From Balaenoptera acutorostrata (lineage: Eukaryota; Chordata; Mammalia; Artiodactyla; Balaenopteridae): DNA of 64,000 nucleotides. Both the position numbers and the translations under genes were made by a program. Location: the NCBI RefSeq assembly GCF_949987535.1, contig NC_080082.1, positions 52,366,374 to 52,430,373 of the forward strand. The letters are read 5' to 3'. Shown here piece after piece: positions 33,701-42,115 of the stretch. Within the stretch, counting starts at the first letter, position 1. Each line of letters starts with the position of its first letter. The notes below the pieces were generated by a model that was given only the letters and a program-made list of their open reading frames with translations, did no database searches and had not been told where the DNA came from.

Positions 33701-36543
33701 TCCCACGCACACACACCTGGAACACACCCCCCCCCACCCCATCCAAAGTTCGTGTTCAAGTTTGAGCCCTTGCATGGATGAAAACGCCCACCAATGTCCT
33801 TGTCCACCAGGGGGCTCTCCAGCAGACAGAAGAGGCATAAGAGCCTTCACCTCTTTTGTCACTTGACACCCCCACCTCACCCTGGTGAGAGAGAGCCCCT
33901 CAGGGTGTTCCACACTCATGGTCACTTCTGGACACACACACACACACACACTCCTCTAGTCTTAGACCCGTTCTACAGGCTCTTCCCCATCTCCCCCAGG
34001 TAAGGCCTTGACCTCCCCCTACCCGAGCCCAAACAGCAGGGAGTGGGTCTCTACTTCACATCTGGCCTAGAGCAGATGGCAAGGGGAGTAAGTCCTCACA
34101 CTCACTCTGGCCTCCAGGTCCCTACAGTGGCCACCCCATATCTCAGCCACGGTAAGCCCTGCCCCGCTCCTCCCAACCGGCCAGCTCAGCTCAGAGTGCC
34201 CTTGCCACCTTCCTCTCTCACCTTCCACCACCCTCACAGATCTTCCAATATGCCCTTACACTTTCTCCCCACACCTCTAGCCTCAGACCCCCCGCTCACT
34301 TCTGCCCCACCCCAGAACCTTTGCATCAGTTTTGGTCAGCTTGGAGCCTGAGTGTAGAACACTCCATCACTTCCCTGGACGCCCTTGTCCACCAGCACAA
34401 TTTGACCCACAGCTGACATTTGGAGAGGGGTCTCCCTTCCCTTCCTTACCCCTAGTCACCTTCAGAGACCCCTCTCCCACACTTGAGCTCCCCTGCCCAA
34501 ACAATCCTCCTGTCCCCATCCCCCAGCGCCCTGTGTGGAAACTGGACCACAAATGAAATCAATATTGATACTACCAATAATAATCACTACATTCAGTCAG
34601 TGTCAGGCTCAGTACCAAGTGCTTTACAAACATCACAGCAACACCATGAGGTAATAAGAGCTGTTATGATTCCCCAATTCACAGGTGGTAACACTGAGGC
34701 TTGGGGCCCCGGGGGGGGCAGGGGGGCAGGAAATTAGTGCTCAAGATGGGGTTTGAATGATGCAGGCAGCCAGAACTGAGAGCTGCACCCTCCACCTCCC
34801 ACTCCCAAGGGGATTTGACTCGCATTCTCTCAGGAGCCAGTCCCTGCCCTCACCCCTGCAGACCCCTAGGAAGATGAGAGCAAAGAAGGGTGCTGGCACT
34901 CCCACCTCCAAGCTTACTCTGGCCTTCAGGTCCCTGCAATGGCTGCCCCATACCTCTTCCAAGAGGTCCGGGCCGGGGTCAGAGTGAGGATGTCTGGATA
35001 CCTATAGATCCACCAACCTGCACAGGAACCCCGTCCCAGCCACTTTGAGGGTGTCCCTCATAGGGGAGACAAGTCTGTGTGGAAGACTTAGAGTGAAAGG
35101 GAAGCAGAAGTGTTGTCACCGTTACACACCATTTCACGCTGACCCCAGCCCCGTACACGCCCTCCAAGCCCTCTTTGCCCACCGCAAAGCCACACGTGTA
35201 GGCGCGTGTCTGTAAGGTCCGGCCCCCTCCTCTCCCAACTCCCCCCCCACCAGAAACCAGAAGCTACTGGGCGCCTTCGGTCCGGCCACCTGGCACAGCC
35301 TTTCTGGAGGGCGGGGGCGGGGGATGGGGGGCGCCCCCGGGCCCCTCTCCCCACCTCCACCCCCCAGCACAAGTTGCTCAAGGTCAAGGTGGCGGGTGCC
35401 AGGGGTTGGGGGAAGGGTGGGGGAGGTCGCCCAGGCCCCTTTGTGCGGCGCCGCGGGCGTTCGCCCTCCGCCTCCTCCCCACCAGGCCGGGCAGGAGGGG
35501 GAGGGGAGTGCCGCGCACGCCAACCCGGGAGGGAGAGCGGGAGCGGCCGCGCGCCTGTCACTCCCAGCCCGCTGTCACCGCCTGGCGAAGGGGGGTGGGG
35601 AGCGCTGGGACCCAGGAGTTCGGGATCCCGAGGGGGGAGCGAGAGAGATGGAAAGAGAGGGAAGAAGAGAGGTGGAGAGAGCGAGGGATGTCTAGGAGAG
35701 GTGAGGGCTGGAAGAGAGCTGGCTTTGAACCCAGGCGTCCAGGATCCCAGCCACTGGGCCCGGGAGGACGCTAACACTCGGAGGAGGGACGCGGACAGGG
35801 AGAAAGGGAGGGAATCCCCGGAGGCTGAGGGCGCTCCCAGCACCCTCTCCCGAGGCATCTAGTCCCCAAGGGGATAAGAGATGCTCTCGTTAGATGTGTA
35901 CGGGAGGAGAGAGGGAGGGATCCCACGGTCTAAGCTGAACGGGGCGTCGGGGCTTTAGGTCCTGAAGACCCGGGAAGGAAAACAGCAGGGATCTAATCGG
36001 GGACCCCCGACGTCTCAGCTCCCACCCTGCGGCCGCGCGGACCAAGGTCCCCGAGATAGAGGGGGGGAAAGAGAGAAAGATGCTTTGATGAGGGGAAAGG
36101 GTGGTGGAGACCCCGGAGACTGAGGTCTGCACTTAGGCGTACGTACTCCCAGCCCCAGGCAGGGGCAGGCCCGGCGCCCCCAGAGACTCGGAGGAGGAGA
36201 GAGGGAGAAGGAGGAGAGGGAAGCCCCTACCCCCACTCTGGGTGGGGAAACGGCCTCCGCCACCCCCCAGCTCGCGCCACATTCCTTCACTGACAGCGAC
36301 AAAGAAGAGGCGCCCCCGCGACCCCCGAGGGGTTCCCGCCCCCAGCCCCAGGGGGCGACAGGGGGTGGCGGGCCCCCCCAGGGGAGGGGGGGCAAGCTGG
36401 GGGCCCACATTCAACTGCCATCCGCCCACTGCGTCCCCCTCCCCAGCGAGGGCGGGGGAAGGGTTCGGGTAGGGGGCGGGATGGAGGGACGTGGACGGCG
36501 GGGACACTCACGACTTGAGCGGGTTCTGAATGGCGGTGGCCAT
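24708..36543 (-). CDS. DPF1: DPF1 (BAF45B), complete coding region
   Basis: Double PHD finger 1 is the BAF45B subunit of neuronal BAF (SWI/SNF) chromatin remodellers, where its PHD pair reads histone H3. Twelve coding exons (descending): 36512-36543, 30811-30971, 30629-30736, 29090-29217, 28725-28814, 28252-28330, 27925-28056, 26975-27025, 26763-26882, 25547-25659, 24914-24995, 24708-24778. All are GT/AG with phases agreeing; 1167 bp gives 388 aa. Domains: requiem-type N-terminal region (about 11-80), acidic linker (about 100-170), C2H2 finger C198-C201-H214-H219, PHD1 from about C275, PHD2 ending near 374, then the tail ITLT. The start [11 protein letters not shown] has an in-frame ATG in a CpG-rich promoter. 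An alternative first exon lies at 32394-32503. No disruption is seen. Confidence 0.97.
24914..24995 (-). CDS. DPF1: DPF1 coding exon 11 (PHD2)
   Basis: Acceptor CCTCCCAG. Encodes [20 protein letters not shown], then PMAEPPE. The CDDC and HMYC ligands belong to PHD2. Donor GAAG|GTGAGA, phase 1. Confidence 0.97.
25240..25450 (+). repeat. MIR element in DPF1 intron 10
   Basis: Typical MIR text: GTGGGTTCAGGTCCCAGCC, GTGACCTTGGGCAAGTCT, and GAAGTGGGAACAAGATCACC. Oriented opposite to DPF1. Confidence 0.7.
25547..25659 (-). CDS. DPF1: DPF1 coding exon 10 (PHD1 second half)
   Basis: Acceptor GCCCCCAG. Encodes [20 protein letters not shown], then [18 protein letters not shown]. It gives the H-C and C-C ligands closing PHD1 and the first pair of PHD2. 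Donor CGAC|GTGAGT, phase 0. Confidence 0.96.
25840..26570 (+). repeat. Minisatellite, 31-bp period, DPF1 intron 9
   Basis: The core (C)ATGGCAACCAC recurs at 25851, 25882, 25913, 25944, 25975 and 26006, exactly 31 bases apart, then at 26036 and 26067 with 30-31 base steps. More diverged units continue to about 26560. Each unit has the form CATGGCAACCAC, a variable part, then CCATTACCCACAA. It is heavily mutated, so it is an old array. Confidence 0.9.
26763..26882 (-). CDS. DPF1: DPF1 coding exon 9 (PHD1 first half)
   Basis: Acceptor CTTTCAG. Encodes [20 protein letters not shown], then [21 protein letters not shown]275 and C278 and the CADC pair are zinc ligands of PHD1. Donor TCAG|GTGATG. 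Confidence 0.96.
26975..27025 (-). CDS. DPF1: DPF1 coding exon 8
   Basis: A short 51-bp exon with acceptor ATCCCCAG. It encodes [17 protein letters not shown], whose first codon is split with exon 7. Donor ACAG|GTAGGG. Its size is a multiple of three and it lies between the C2H2 finger and PHD1. Confidence 0.94.
27759..27774. promoter_or_regulatory. Perfect RFX-type palindrome in DPF1 intron 7
   Basis: GGTTGCCATGGCAACC is a 16-base perfect inverted repeat. It contains GTTGCCATGGCAAC, the optimal binding form known for RFX family factors (MHC X-box / EF-C type). It sits about 150 bases downstream of DPF1 exon 7 in the direction of transcription. Function is inferred. Confidence 0.6.
27925..28056 (-). 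CDS. DPF1: DPF1 coding exon 7 (C2H2 finger)
   Basis: Acceptor CTCTCCAG. Encodes [20 protein letters not shown], then [20 protein letters not shown] and NHK. It completes the C2H2 finger (C201, H214, H219) and an acidic then basic linker. Donor AAAC|GTGAGC. Confidence 0.96.
28252..28330 (-). CDS. DPF1: DPF1 coding exon 6
   Basis: Acceptor TCCCCTAG. Encodes [20 protein letters not shown], then KPYVCD: the first cysteine of the C2H2 finger. Donor GATA|GTGAGT, phase 1. Confidence 0.96.
28390..28690 (+). repeat. MIR elements in DPF1 intron 5
   Basis: One copy carries CTCTGCCACTTCCTAGCTGTG and GTTCAGTTTCCTCATCC. A second partial copy carries CTCAATTTCCTCATCTGTAAA and ends near CTCAATAAATGGG. Confidence 0.7.
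28725..28814 (-). CDS. DPF1: DPF1 coding exon 5
   Basis: Acceptor GTGCCCAG. A 30-residue exon, [20 protein letters not shown] then [10 protein letters not shown]: acidic first, then a basic run. Donor AAAG|GTATCA. The length is a multiple of three, so skipping would keep the frame. Confidence 0.96.
29090..29217 (-). CDS. DPF1: DPF1 coding exon 4
   Basis: Acceptor TTGTCCCCAG. Encodes [20 protein letters not shown], then [20 protein letters not shown] and CQ. It is an acidic linker. Donor CCAG|GTAGGA, phase 0. Confidence 0.96.
29385..30510 (+). repeat. Degenerate A/C-rich minisatellite, DPF1 intron 3
   Basis: The motif GACA-(C/T)AGCCAGACCCT recurs at 29420, 29463, 29513, 29670 and 29762, with adjacent steps of about 43-50 bases, alternating with CAGATACACCCAGACACA. 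The units are very diverged. It fills most of intron 3. Confidence 0.8.
30629..30736 (-). CDS. DPF1: DPF1 coding exon 3
   Basis: Acceptor CACTCCAG. Encodes [20 protein letters not shown], then [15 protein letters not shown]. The donor is ATTG|GTGGGT, with the Asp codon split across the junction. It contains a basic RKKRR cluster that could serve as a nuclear localisation signal. Confidence 0.96.
30811..30971 (-). CDS. DPF1: DPF1 coding exon 2
   Basis: Acceptor CCTCGCAG. Encodes [20 protein letters not shown], then [20 protein letters not shown] and [14 protein letters not shown]. This is the core of the requiem N-terminal domain. Donor CCGG|GTACGG. Confidence 0.97.
31160..32030 (+). repeat. 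Degenerate A/C-rich minisatellite, DPF1 intron upstream of exon 2
   Basis: CATATCCAAAGACAC or close variants recur at 31432, 31529, 31611 and 31854, among many CACACA and CACAAA stretches. Steps of 82-97 bases suggest a unit of about 80-100 bases. In the DPF1 transcript this region would be U/G-rich. Confidence 0.75.
32321..32338. repeat. (CA)n microsatellite near DPF1 alternative exon
   Basis: An uninterrupted CA run lies about 55 bases from the donor of the alternative first exon, on the intron side. In the transcript it reads as UG repeats. Confidence 0.85.
32394..32503 (-). CDS. DPF1: DPF1 alternative first coding exon
   Basis: Encodes [20 protein letters not shown], then [16 protein letters not shown], ending two bases into a Ser codon (CTGAG|GTGCTG). 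The phase equals that of the main first exon, so it can splice to 30971 and give [10 protein letters not shown]. It matches the N-terminus of a known human DPF1 isoform as I recall it. A second in-frame ATG lies at 32422. CCAAT and ZNF143-like motifs lie just upstream. Confidence 0.85.
32504..32640 (-). promoter_or_regulatory. DPF1: Promoter region of the DPF1 alternative first exon
   Basis: GC-rich and CpG-containing. It holds CCAAT at 32542-32546 (plus strand) and, on the minus strand, ACTACCACTCCCGGCATG within 32571-32593, which resembles the ZNF143 element ACTACAATTCCCAGCATGC common in CpG promoters. The start site is not determined. Confidence 0.55.
32650..32880 (+). repeat. CA-rich degenerate repeat upstream of the alternative exon
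   Basis: Variants of CTCACACACACCCACAC and CACTCACTCATGCACACC recur with no clean period. It lies just upstream of the alternative DPF1 promoter. Confidence 0.65.
33050..33290 (+). repeat. MIR element, well preserved
   Basis: Nearly complete: GGGTTCAAATCCTGGCTATG, GTGTGACCTTGGGCAAATGA, CAGTTTCCTCATCTGTAAAA, and the end GTAGGTGTTCAATAAATTC. Confidence 0.85.
33400..33590 (-). repeat. MIR element
   Basis: Minus-oriented, with GAGATTAACTCACTTGATCC, CCATTTTCCAGATGAGGAGG, then TCACATGCCC. Confidence 0.65.
34560..34750 (-). repeat. MIR element
   Basis: Minus-oriented, with AGTGCTTTACAAACATCAC, CCCCAATTCACAGGTGGTAA and CACTGAGGCTTGG. Confidence 0.65.
36512..36543 (-). CDS. DPF1: DPF1 first coding exon (main promoter)
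   Basis: ATG at 36543 encodes [10 protein letters not shown] and two bases of a Ser codon, then donor GTGAGTG. The first residues match the start typical of DPF family members (compare MATVIHNPLKA of DPF3, from memory). Confidence 0.93.
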
Positions 36544-36860
36544 GGCCCGCTCGGCTGGACCGCCTCCGGCCCGGGGCGCCGCTGCCGCCGCGCGCGGGCC
36601 CAGCCCGGCCTGCGCCGCCCGCTCTGCCGCCCAGCGCGCTACGATTTCATTCATTCTTGGGGCTGCGGCGCGAGCGGAGCGGGGCGGGCAGGGGGCGGGG
36701 CTCGGCCAATCCCCTCACCTCCCGGCGCACGACGGGACGTGGAGTCTAGGGGCGCTCGGCGGCGCCCGAGGGCGCCCCTGTCCGGACTACACGTCCCAGG
36801 GGGCGTCGGGAGGACCGCACGCCCATTGGCTACTGGGGATACAGGGCGGGGCTGGGATCG
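36544..36860 (-). promoter_or_regulatory. DPF1: Main DPF1 promoter / CpG island
   Basis: CpG-dense sequence directly upstream of the ATG. It has GC boxes at 36681-36688 and 36693-36700, CCAAT in both orientations (36706-36710 plus; ATTGG at 36825-36829), and an ACTACACGTCCCAG element from 36786 that resembles ZNF143 sites. The start site is not located. Confidence 0.65.
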
Positions 36861-37084
36861 CCCCAAAGCATCCTTTCCCCTCCCTGGGGGTGCTCCATCC
36901 CCATCTCGGGCTCTCCATCCTGCAGGCACCGCGGGCGCGCAGGAGAAGGTGGTCCCTGGCTTCTGGGTCTCCCCTGGGTATGTGGATGACCCCAGGGTCT
37001 GTCGTGTATTCTTGCCTTTGCCTACTTGTCTGGGTGTCTCTTCTGTGTAAGCCAGTCTGTAAACAAGCACAGGGGTTAATCAAT

Positions 37085-37495
37085 GCCTTTGTTCATTTAT
37101 TAAGTGCCTGCTATGTGCCAGGCACTCTTCTAGACACTAGGGATACAGCGTGACAAACAGGCAAAGTTGCTGCCCTCAAGGAGCTGACCTTTTAGTGGAG
37201 GAAAAAAGATGATAAACAAACAAACAAACTGATCATTTTAGAGAGTGATAAGCATTATAAAGAAAGTGGCTGCTCTGAGGAGGTGACATTTGAGCTGAGA
37301 CCCGAGAAGCTGCCACCATGCAATGGGAGGGGAAGGAGGAAAAGCTTGGCAAGTTCAAAGATCAGTGGGAAAGCTAGTGTAACAAGCAGAGTGTGTGGGG
37401 GGAGGCGGGGAGGGAGACAATGTTAGGGAGACAGCAAGGATCCAGATCATGTAGGGCCTTGTAGGCCATTATAAAGAAAATGGATTTTGTTCTAA
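37085..37495 (+). repeat. Ancient interspersed repeat, family not assigned
   Basis: Starts with TGCTATGTGCCAGGCACTCT and runs through GAGGAGGTGACATTTGAGC to CATGTAGGGCCTTGTAGGCC. I know this text as a common old mammalian repeat but cannot name it safely. Confidence 0.65.
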
Positions 37496-38530
37496 GTGCA
37501 ATCAGTCATCCTTGACTCTTCATTTTCACACACACCCCAAACCCATCAGCAAATGCTGTTATCTCCACATTCACAGAATAGATCCAGAATCCACCCACTC
37601 TTCTCCCTTCACAGCCTCCATCCTGGTACTGCTCCCCTTTTGCTCCCCCATGGACAGTCCATTTCTATTCTCTCCAGGGCAGCCAGAGTGAGCTGCTTAA
37701 AACAGCTGGCATCACACATGCGCTCTGGCTCAAAACCTCCAGTGGCTTCTTTCACACTTTTTAAAAATATATTTATTTATTTATTTGGTTGCTCCGGTTC
37801 TTAGTTGCAGCAGGCAGGCTGCTTAGTTGCAGCTCGAGGGCTCTTTAGTGGTGACATGAGAATTCTTAGTTGTGGCATGCATGGGGGATCTAGTTCCCTG
37901 ACCAGGGGTCAAACCCAGGTCCCCTGCATTGGGAGCACAGAGTCTTAACCACTGCACCACCAGGGAAGTCCCTTCGTTCACATTTTTAGAATAAAATTCG
38001 AAGTCCTCACTATGCCCTCTAGGCCCTACTCAAACCCGTTCCCAACCCCCATCACACTTCTGATCTCATCGCCCTTCTTCCTTCCCTTGGCTAACTTTGC
38101 TCCAGCCGCACTGGCCTCCTCCCTGTTCCTGGAACGTTCCAGTCCCACTTCAGCCACAGGACCTTTGCACTTGCTGTTCTCACTGCCTAGAATGCTCCTC
38201 CCCCAGACACCTGCATGGCTCCAACTCTCACTTTATTCAGGTTTCTGAATGTCACCTTCTCAGAGACAACCTCAGCTAAAATGGCATCCCCCAGAATCTC
38301 TCTTTCCTCTTAAAAGCTTTCTCCTTCTCCCAACACTTACCATAACTCGTCATCATGTTCTAGACCTATTTAGTTACTTGATTGAGTGCCTGTCTCCACT
38401 CCTTTGACTACCAGCTCTATGAGGCAGGGATTGTTGTTCATTCCACTGCTGTCTCCCCAGTGCCTAGAACAGGGCCTGAAAAATAGCAGGTGCTCAACAA
38501 TTATTTGTTGAATAAATAAATGAATCAATT
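37496..38530 (-). repeat. Ancient repeat in opposite orientation, then an L2-like tail; split by a SINE
   Basis: AGTCATCCTTGACTC and AGCCAGAGTGAGCTGCTTAA are the reverse complement of the family to its left. From 37980 the text changes to an L2-like end (GCCACAGGACCTTTGCACTT, GTGCCTGTCTCC, ending GTTGAATAAATAAATGAATC). Boundaries are approximate. Confidence 0.55.
37764..37971 (-). mobile_element. Short CHR-type SINE
   Basis: Reverse orientation: T-rich left end and head CACTGCACCACCAGGGAAGT at the right. The imperfect duplication CTTC(T/G)TTCACA lies on either side (about 37747 and 37972). Confidence 0.85.
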
Positions 38531-39559
38531 AGTCATTATCCTCCATGTCTCTCCCCATTGTCTGGCTCTGCAGAGTGCAAGCAGCAGGGAGAGAGAGTCA
38601 TGTGGGCTACAGGCTGTGCCCTCCCACACACTTGGACCATCTGAAGGGGACTCGGCGGGGTGGGGGGGTGGCGGGGGTGTTGTATTAAGGAAACCTTCCC
38701 AGCAGAGGGTCTGGAGCTAAAGCTTCAAGGCAAAGAGAAGGGAGAGGTTAAGAGGCATATTCACTCACTTCTATAGAGTATCATTGTCCCCAGCCCTGTG
38801 TGGGCATGCTGGGGGCACAGCAATGATGTGTCTGATGGCTCTGCCCCAGGCAGAGCCGTAAGCTCACAGTCAGTGGGGTAACAGACCCACCACCACACAA
38901 TGACAGCCAAGGGTGGGGGAAGCCAGGGCAGATGGCAGGGCTGGGATAGAGGAGGTACATGGGGCTATGGGACCCCAGAGGAGGCTCCTAACCCAGGCTG
39001 GGGGTCAGGGAGGGCTCCTTGAAGGAAGTTCCAGGGGAGTCTTTTCAAGTCCTGAACCCCTGACCTCTCCAGACACAGGGCGAGTCCCTCTTCTGACCTC
39101 TTGGGGCTCTGACGTCTGATCTACCTGTCACCCAAGTCTTGGGAACAAACAATTCCCAAAATTTGTTCTCGTCTCCTAACCTGGAACGCAAAGATTTGGC
39201 CACCAGAGGGCACTGTGGCCTCAGTCTTTGTCCAGACAGACTGTTCGTGAAGCCTCGGATCCTGGAGGGACATTGTGGGGCCAGTGGGACCAGCCAGTGG
39301 AGACACTGGTCCCCCCACTATGAGCCTCAGACCCTGCCCAGGACCTGGTCACCACGGTCTGAGCCCCTCCCCCCAGAGGCTCCTGTGGAATCAGTAGGAG
39401 ACCCTCTCTGTCCCAGACCCCTGAGGGCCCAGCTTGGGCCTCCGAGGGAGACACTGGCTAAGCCCCCCTGATCCCTCTCTTCCTCGCCATACTTCAGAGG
39501 ATACAGCCCTCCCCTAAGCTGCCCTTGGGGTGTTCAGACATGACCCTCAGAGGTCTCTA

Positions 39560-39900
39560 CCCAGATGAGGATGCTGAGGTACAGAGGACGTGAGGCTGGG
39601 GGAGGCGGCCACACAATACCAGGGCAACAACAATAACAACTAATAATAATAACAGCAATACATAAGGTCCCATTGACTTAGCTCCTCCTGTGTGTCAAGA
39701 CGGCTCCTGAGCTTTTTACAGGTCTTATGTCACTATCATACAGACCGCACTTAGGAAGCAGGACTCTTCACCTCAGAGTCAGACAAGGCAACTTGGGCTC
39801 ATATAGACAATACCCTCGCCAAAAGTCCCCACCGATCATGGCAGGGAGAGCTGGGATTTGAATCCCGGTCTCACTCAGAAGCTAAACCACAGGCTACCTC
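39560..39900 (-). repeat. MIR element
   Basis: Diverged, reverse orientation, with GGGATTTGAATCCCGGTCTC and AGAAGCTAAACCACAGGCTA. Confidence 0.55.
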
Positions 39901-40249
39901 CCTGTGCTACTCAGAGGGGGGTTGCTGACTTCCTGTGTCAGAATCTGCTCAGGCCCTCCATGAAAATGCCATCCCTACCCTCCCTCCCGCCCCCCAGTCC
40001 CAGGGATCCAGGGTCCCTGAAGGCAGATCCCAGAATCCCCGGTCTCAGAAGGCAGCCCCCAAGTCTTTCTAATGACTGCAAAGCCCTGAGAATCAGGGTT
40101 TGTGTTTGGGCACAAAGGCAGAAAGAAGAAACAAAATGCAATTGAAGGGATGGTTCTCAAGCTCTCAGGTGGGGAGGGGTGAGGGTATGGGTTTGCAACA
40201 GAGGTCTTAGAGTCGGTGGTGGAGTGTGGACTCCGCAGACCAACTTCCT

Positions 40250-40510
40250 GTTTCCCCAGTAGCTCTGCTGGAACTTTTTGGTACTTTGGTTTTCTCATCT
40301 GCAAAATGGGAGTAATGGTTCCAACATCACAGGTTCGTGGTGAGGATGCTTTGGGTCCATGTAGAGCTCTTAGTGCTTGGCACACTTTAACACACAATAC
40401 TAGAACACCTACTGTGTGCCACGCCCGGGCTGAGGGTTTTACATACATAATCTCAACAGCCCAGAGAGGTGTGGTCCCTGCCTGGAGATCACAAACAAAT
40501 CATGAAGTCT
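40250..40510. repeat. MIR fragments
   Basis: A plus-oriented piece (GGTTTTCTCATCTGCAAAATG, AGAGCTCTTAGTGCTTGGCA) is followed by a minus-like piece (GTGTGCCACGCCCGGGC, TACATACATAATCTCAACAG). Confidence 0.55.
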
Positions 40511-40751
40511 GGACTTGGTGTCAGGTTTGCTGACCCAAAGCACCCTCTGTGCTGCCCTGATGGGCACTCTTACCTCTGCTGGGCACTGCGCTAACGTGTA
40601 CACTCACGTGACCCTCGCAACAATCCTGAGACCGGGGATAAGGTGAGACCATGTCAGGTAGGACCATAAAACCTAGGGTAAGGAGTTTGGGTTTGATTCT
40701 GAGGGTAGGGGGGAGACAGTGGATCGTTTTCAGCATGATCTCCTTCAGTTT

Positions 40752-40963
40752 TTTTTTTTTAATATTTATTTATTTATATACTTGGCTGCGTTGGGTCTTA
40801 GTTGCAGCACACGGGATCTTCGTTGCAGCATGTGGTGCGCGGGCTTCTCTCTAGTTGTGGCACGTGGGCTTAGTTGTCCCGTGGCATGTGGGACCAGGGA
40901 TCGAACCTGTGTCCCCTGCATTGGAAGGCAGATTCTTAACCACTGAACCACCAGGGAAGTCCC
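40752..40963 (-). mobile_element. Short CHR-type SINE
   Basis: Reverse orientation, T-rich left end, head CACTGAACCACCAGGGAAGT at the right. The near-perfect duplication ATCTCCTTC(A/T)GTT flanks it (about 40738 and 40965). Confidence 0.88.
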
Positions 40964-41114
40964 CATCTCCTTCTGTTTAGAAAGATCCTCATGGCTGCAA
41001 GTGTGGACCAGACTGTGGGGACAAGGTAGGAGGCAGGAGACCTGGGAGGGGGCTGAGATGGCTGGGGTGGGAGGATGGGGCCAGGGTCGGGCAAGAAGGT
41101 GATGAGAGGCAACA

Positions 41115-42115
41115 GAATGCAGCTGCTGTAACAAATGACCATGAACTTGTCAGCTTAAAACAACAGATATTCGACAGAGGAATGGATAAAGAAGATGTGG
41201 TACATATATACAATGAAATATTACTCAGCCATAAAAAAGAACGAAATAATGTCATTTGCAGCAACGTGGATGGACCTAGAGATTGCCATACTGAGTGAAG
41301 TCAGAGAGAGAAAAACAAATATATCATATGATATCACTTATATGTGGAATAAAAAAAATGGTACAAATGAACAAATTTACAAAACAGAAATAGAGTCACA
41401 GATGTAGAAAACAAACTTATGTTTAGCAGGGGGAAAAGGGGGGGAGGGAAAAATTGGGAGATTGGGATTGACATATACACACTACTATGCATAAAATAGA
41501 TAACTAGTAAGGACCTACTGTATAGCACAGGGAACTCTATTCAATACTCTTAACGGCCTATATGGGAAAAGAATCTAAAAAGAAGTAGATACATGTGTAT
41601 GTATAACTGATTCACTTTGCTGTACAGTAGAAACGAACACAACATTTTAAATCAACGATACTCCAATAAAAATTTAAAAACAAAACAAAACAAAACAAAA
41701 AGCCCCCAGAAATTTATGCTCTCACAGTTCTGGAGGCCAGAAGTCAGAAATCAGTATCACTGAGTTGCAAGCAAGGTGTCAGCAGGGCCACACGCCCTCT
41801 GGAGGCTGTAAGGGAACATCCATTCTTTGCCTCTTCCAGCTTCTGGCGGCTGTTGATGCTCCGCGGCTTGTGGCCTCATCACTCCAATCTTCAAGGTTCC
41901 ATCCTCACATCACCTCCTCCTCTGTGTGTGTGCTTCTCTCCCTCTGCTTTTGTCCTATAAGGATACTTATAAGTGATGGTATTTAGGGCCCACCTGGATA
42001 ATCCAAGATATTCTTCCCATCTCAAGATCCTTAACTTCATCACATCTGCAAAGACTCTTTTCCCTATGAGGGATTAGAACCGGTAGCTTTGGGGCGCCAT
42101 TATTCTGCCTACTAC
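41115..42115 (-). repeat. MaLR (MLT1-type) LTR, split by an L1
   Basis: Reverse complement of an MLT1-like LTR: CTGCTGTAACAAATGACC, CAGCTTAAAACAACAG, then after the L1 CTCTCACAGTTCTGGAGGCC, and the far end TATTCTGCCTACTACA. It is an old solitary retroviral-like LTR with no coding sequence. Confidence 0.7.
41168..41700 (+). mobile_element. L1 LINE 3' end (artiodactyl/cetacean type)
   Basis: Well-preserved 3' end: GGAATGGATAAAGAAGATGT, TACTCAGCCATAAAAAAGAA, CTGATTCACTTTGCTGTACA, then CTCCAATAAAAATTTAAAAA and an AAAAC-rich tail. Strongly 5'-truncated. It lies inside the MaLR LTR. Confidence 0.9.

Larger units (their letters stand above)
32881..36511 (-). other. DPF1: DPF1 intron 1 (between the two first exons)
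   Basis: Contains MIR copies (33050-33290 plus; 33400-33590 and 34560-34750 minus), a short (CA)n near 33931-33950, and a GC-rich, CpG-containing stretch from about 35270 to the first exon. No coding exon is recognised in it. Confidence 0.65.

Noticed and set aside
35088..35858. 256-codon minus-strand frame upstream of DPF1 exon 2
   Set aside because: Ser/Pro/Arg-rich translation of CpG-rich intron 1 with no splice or domain support.
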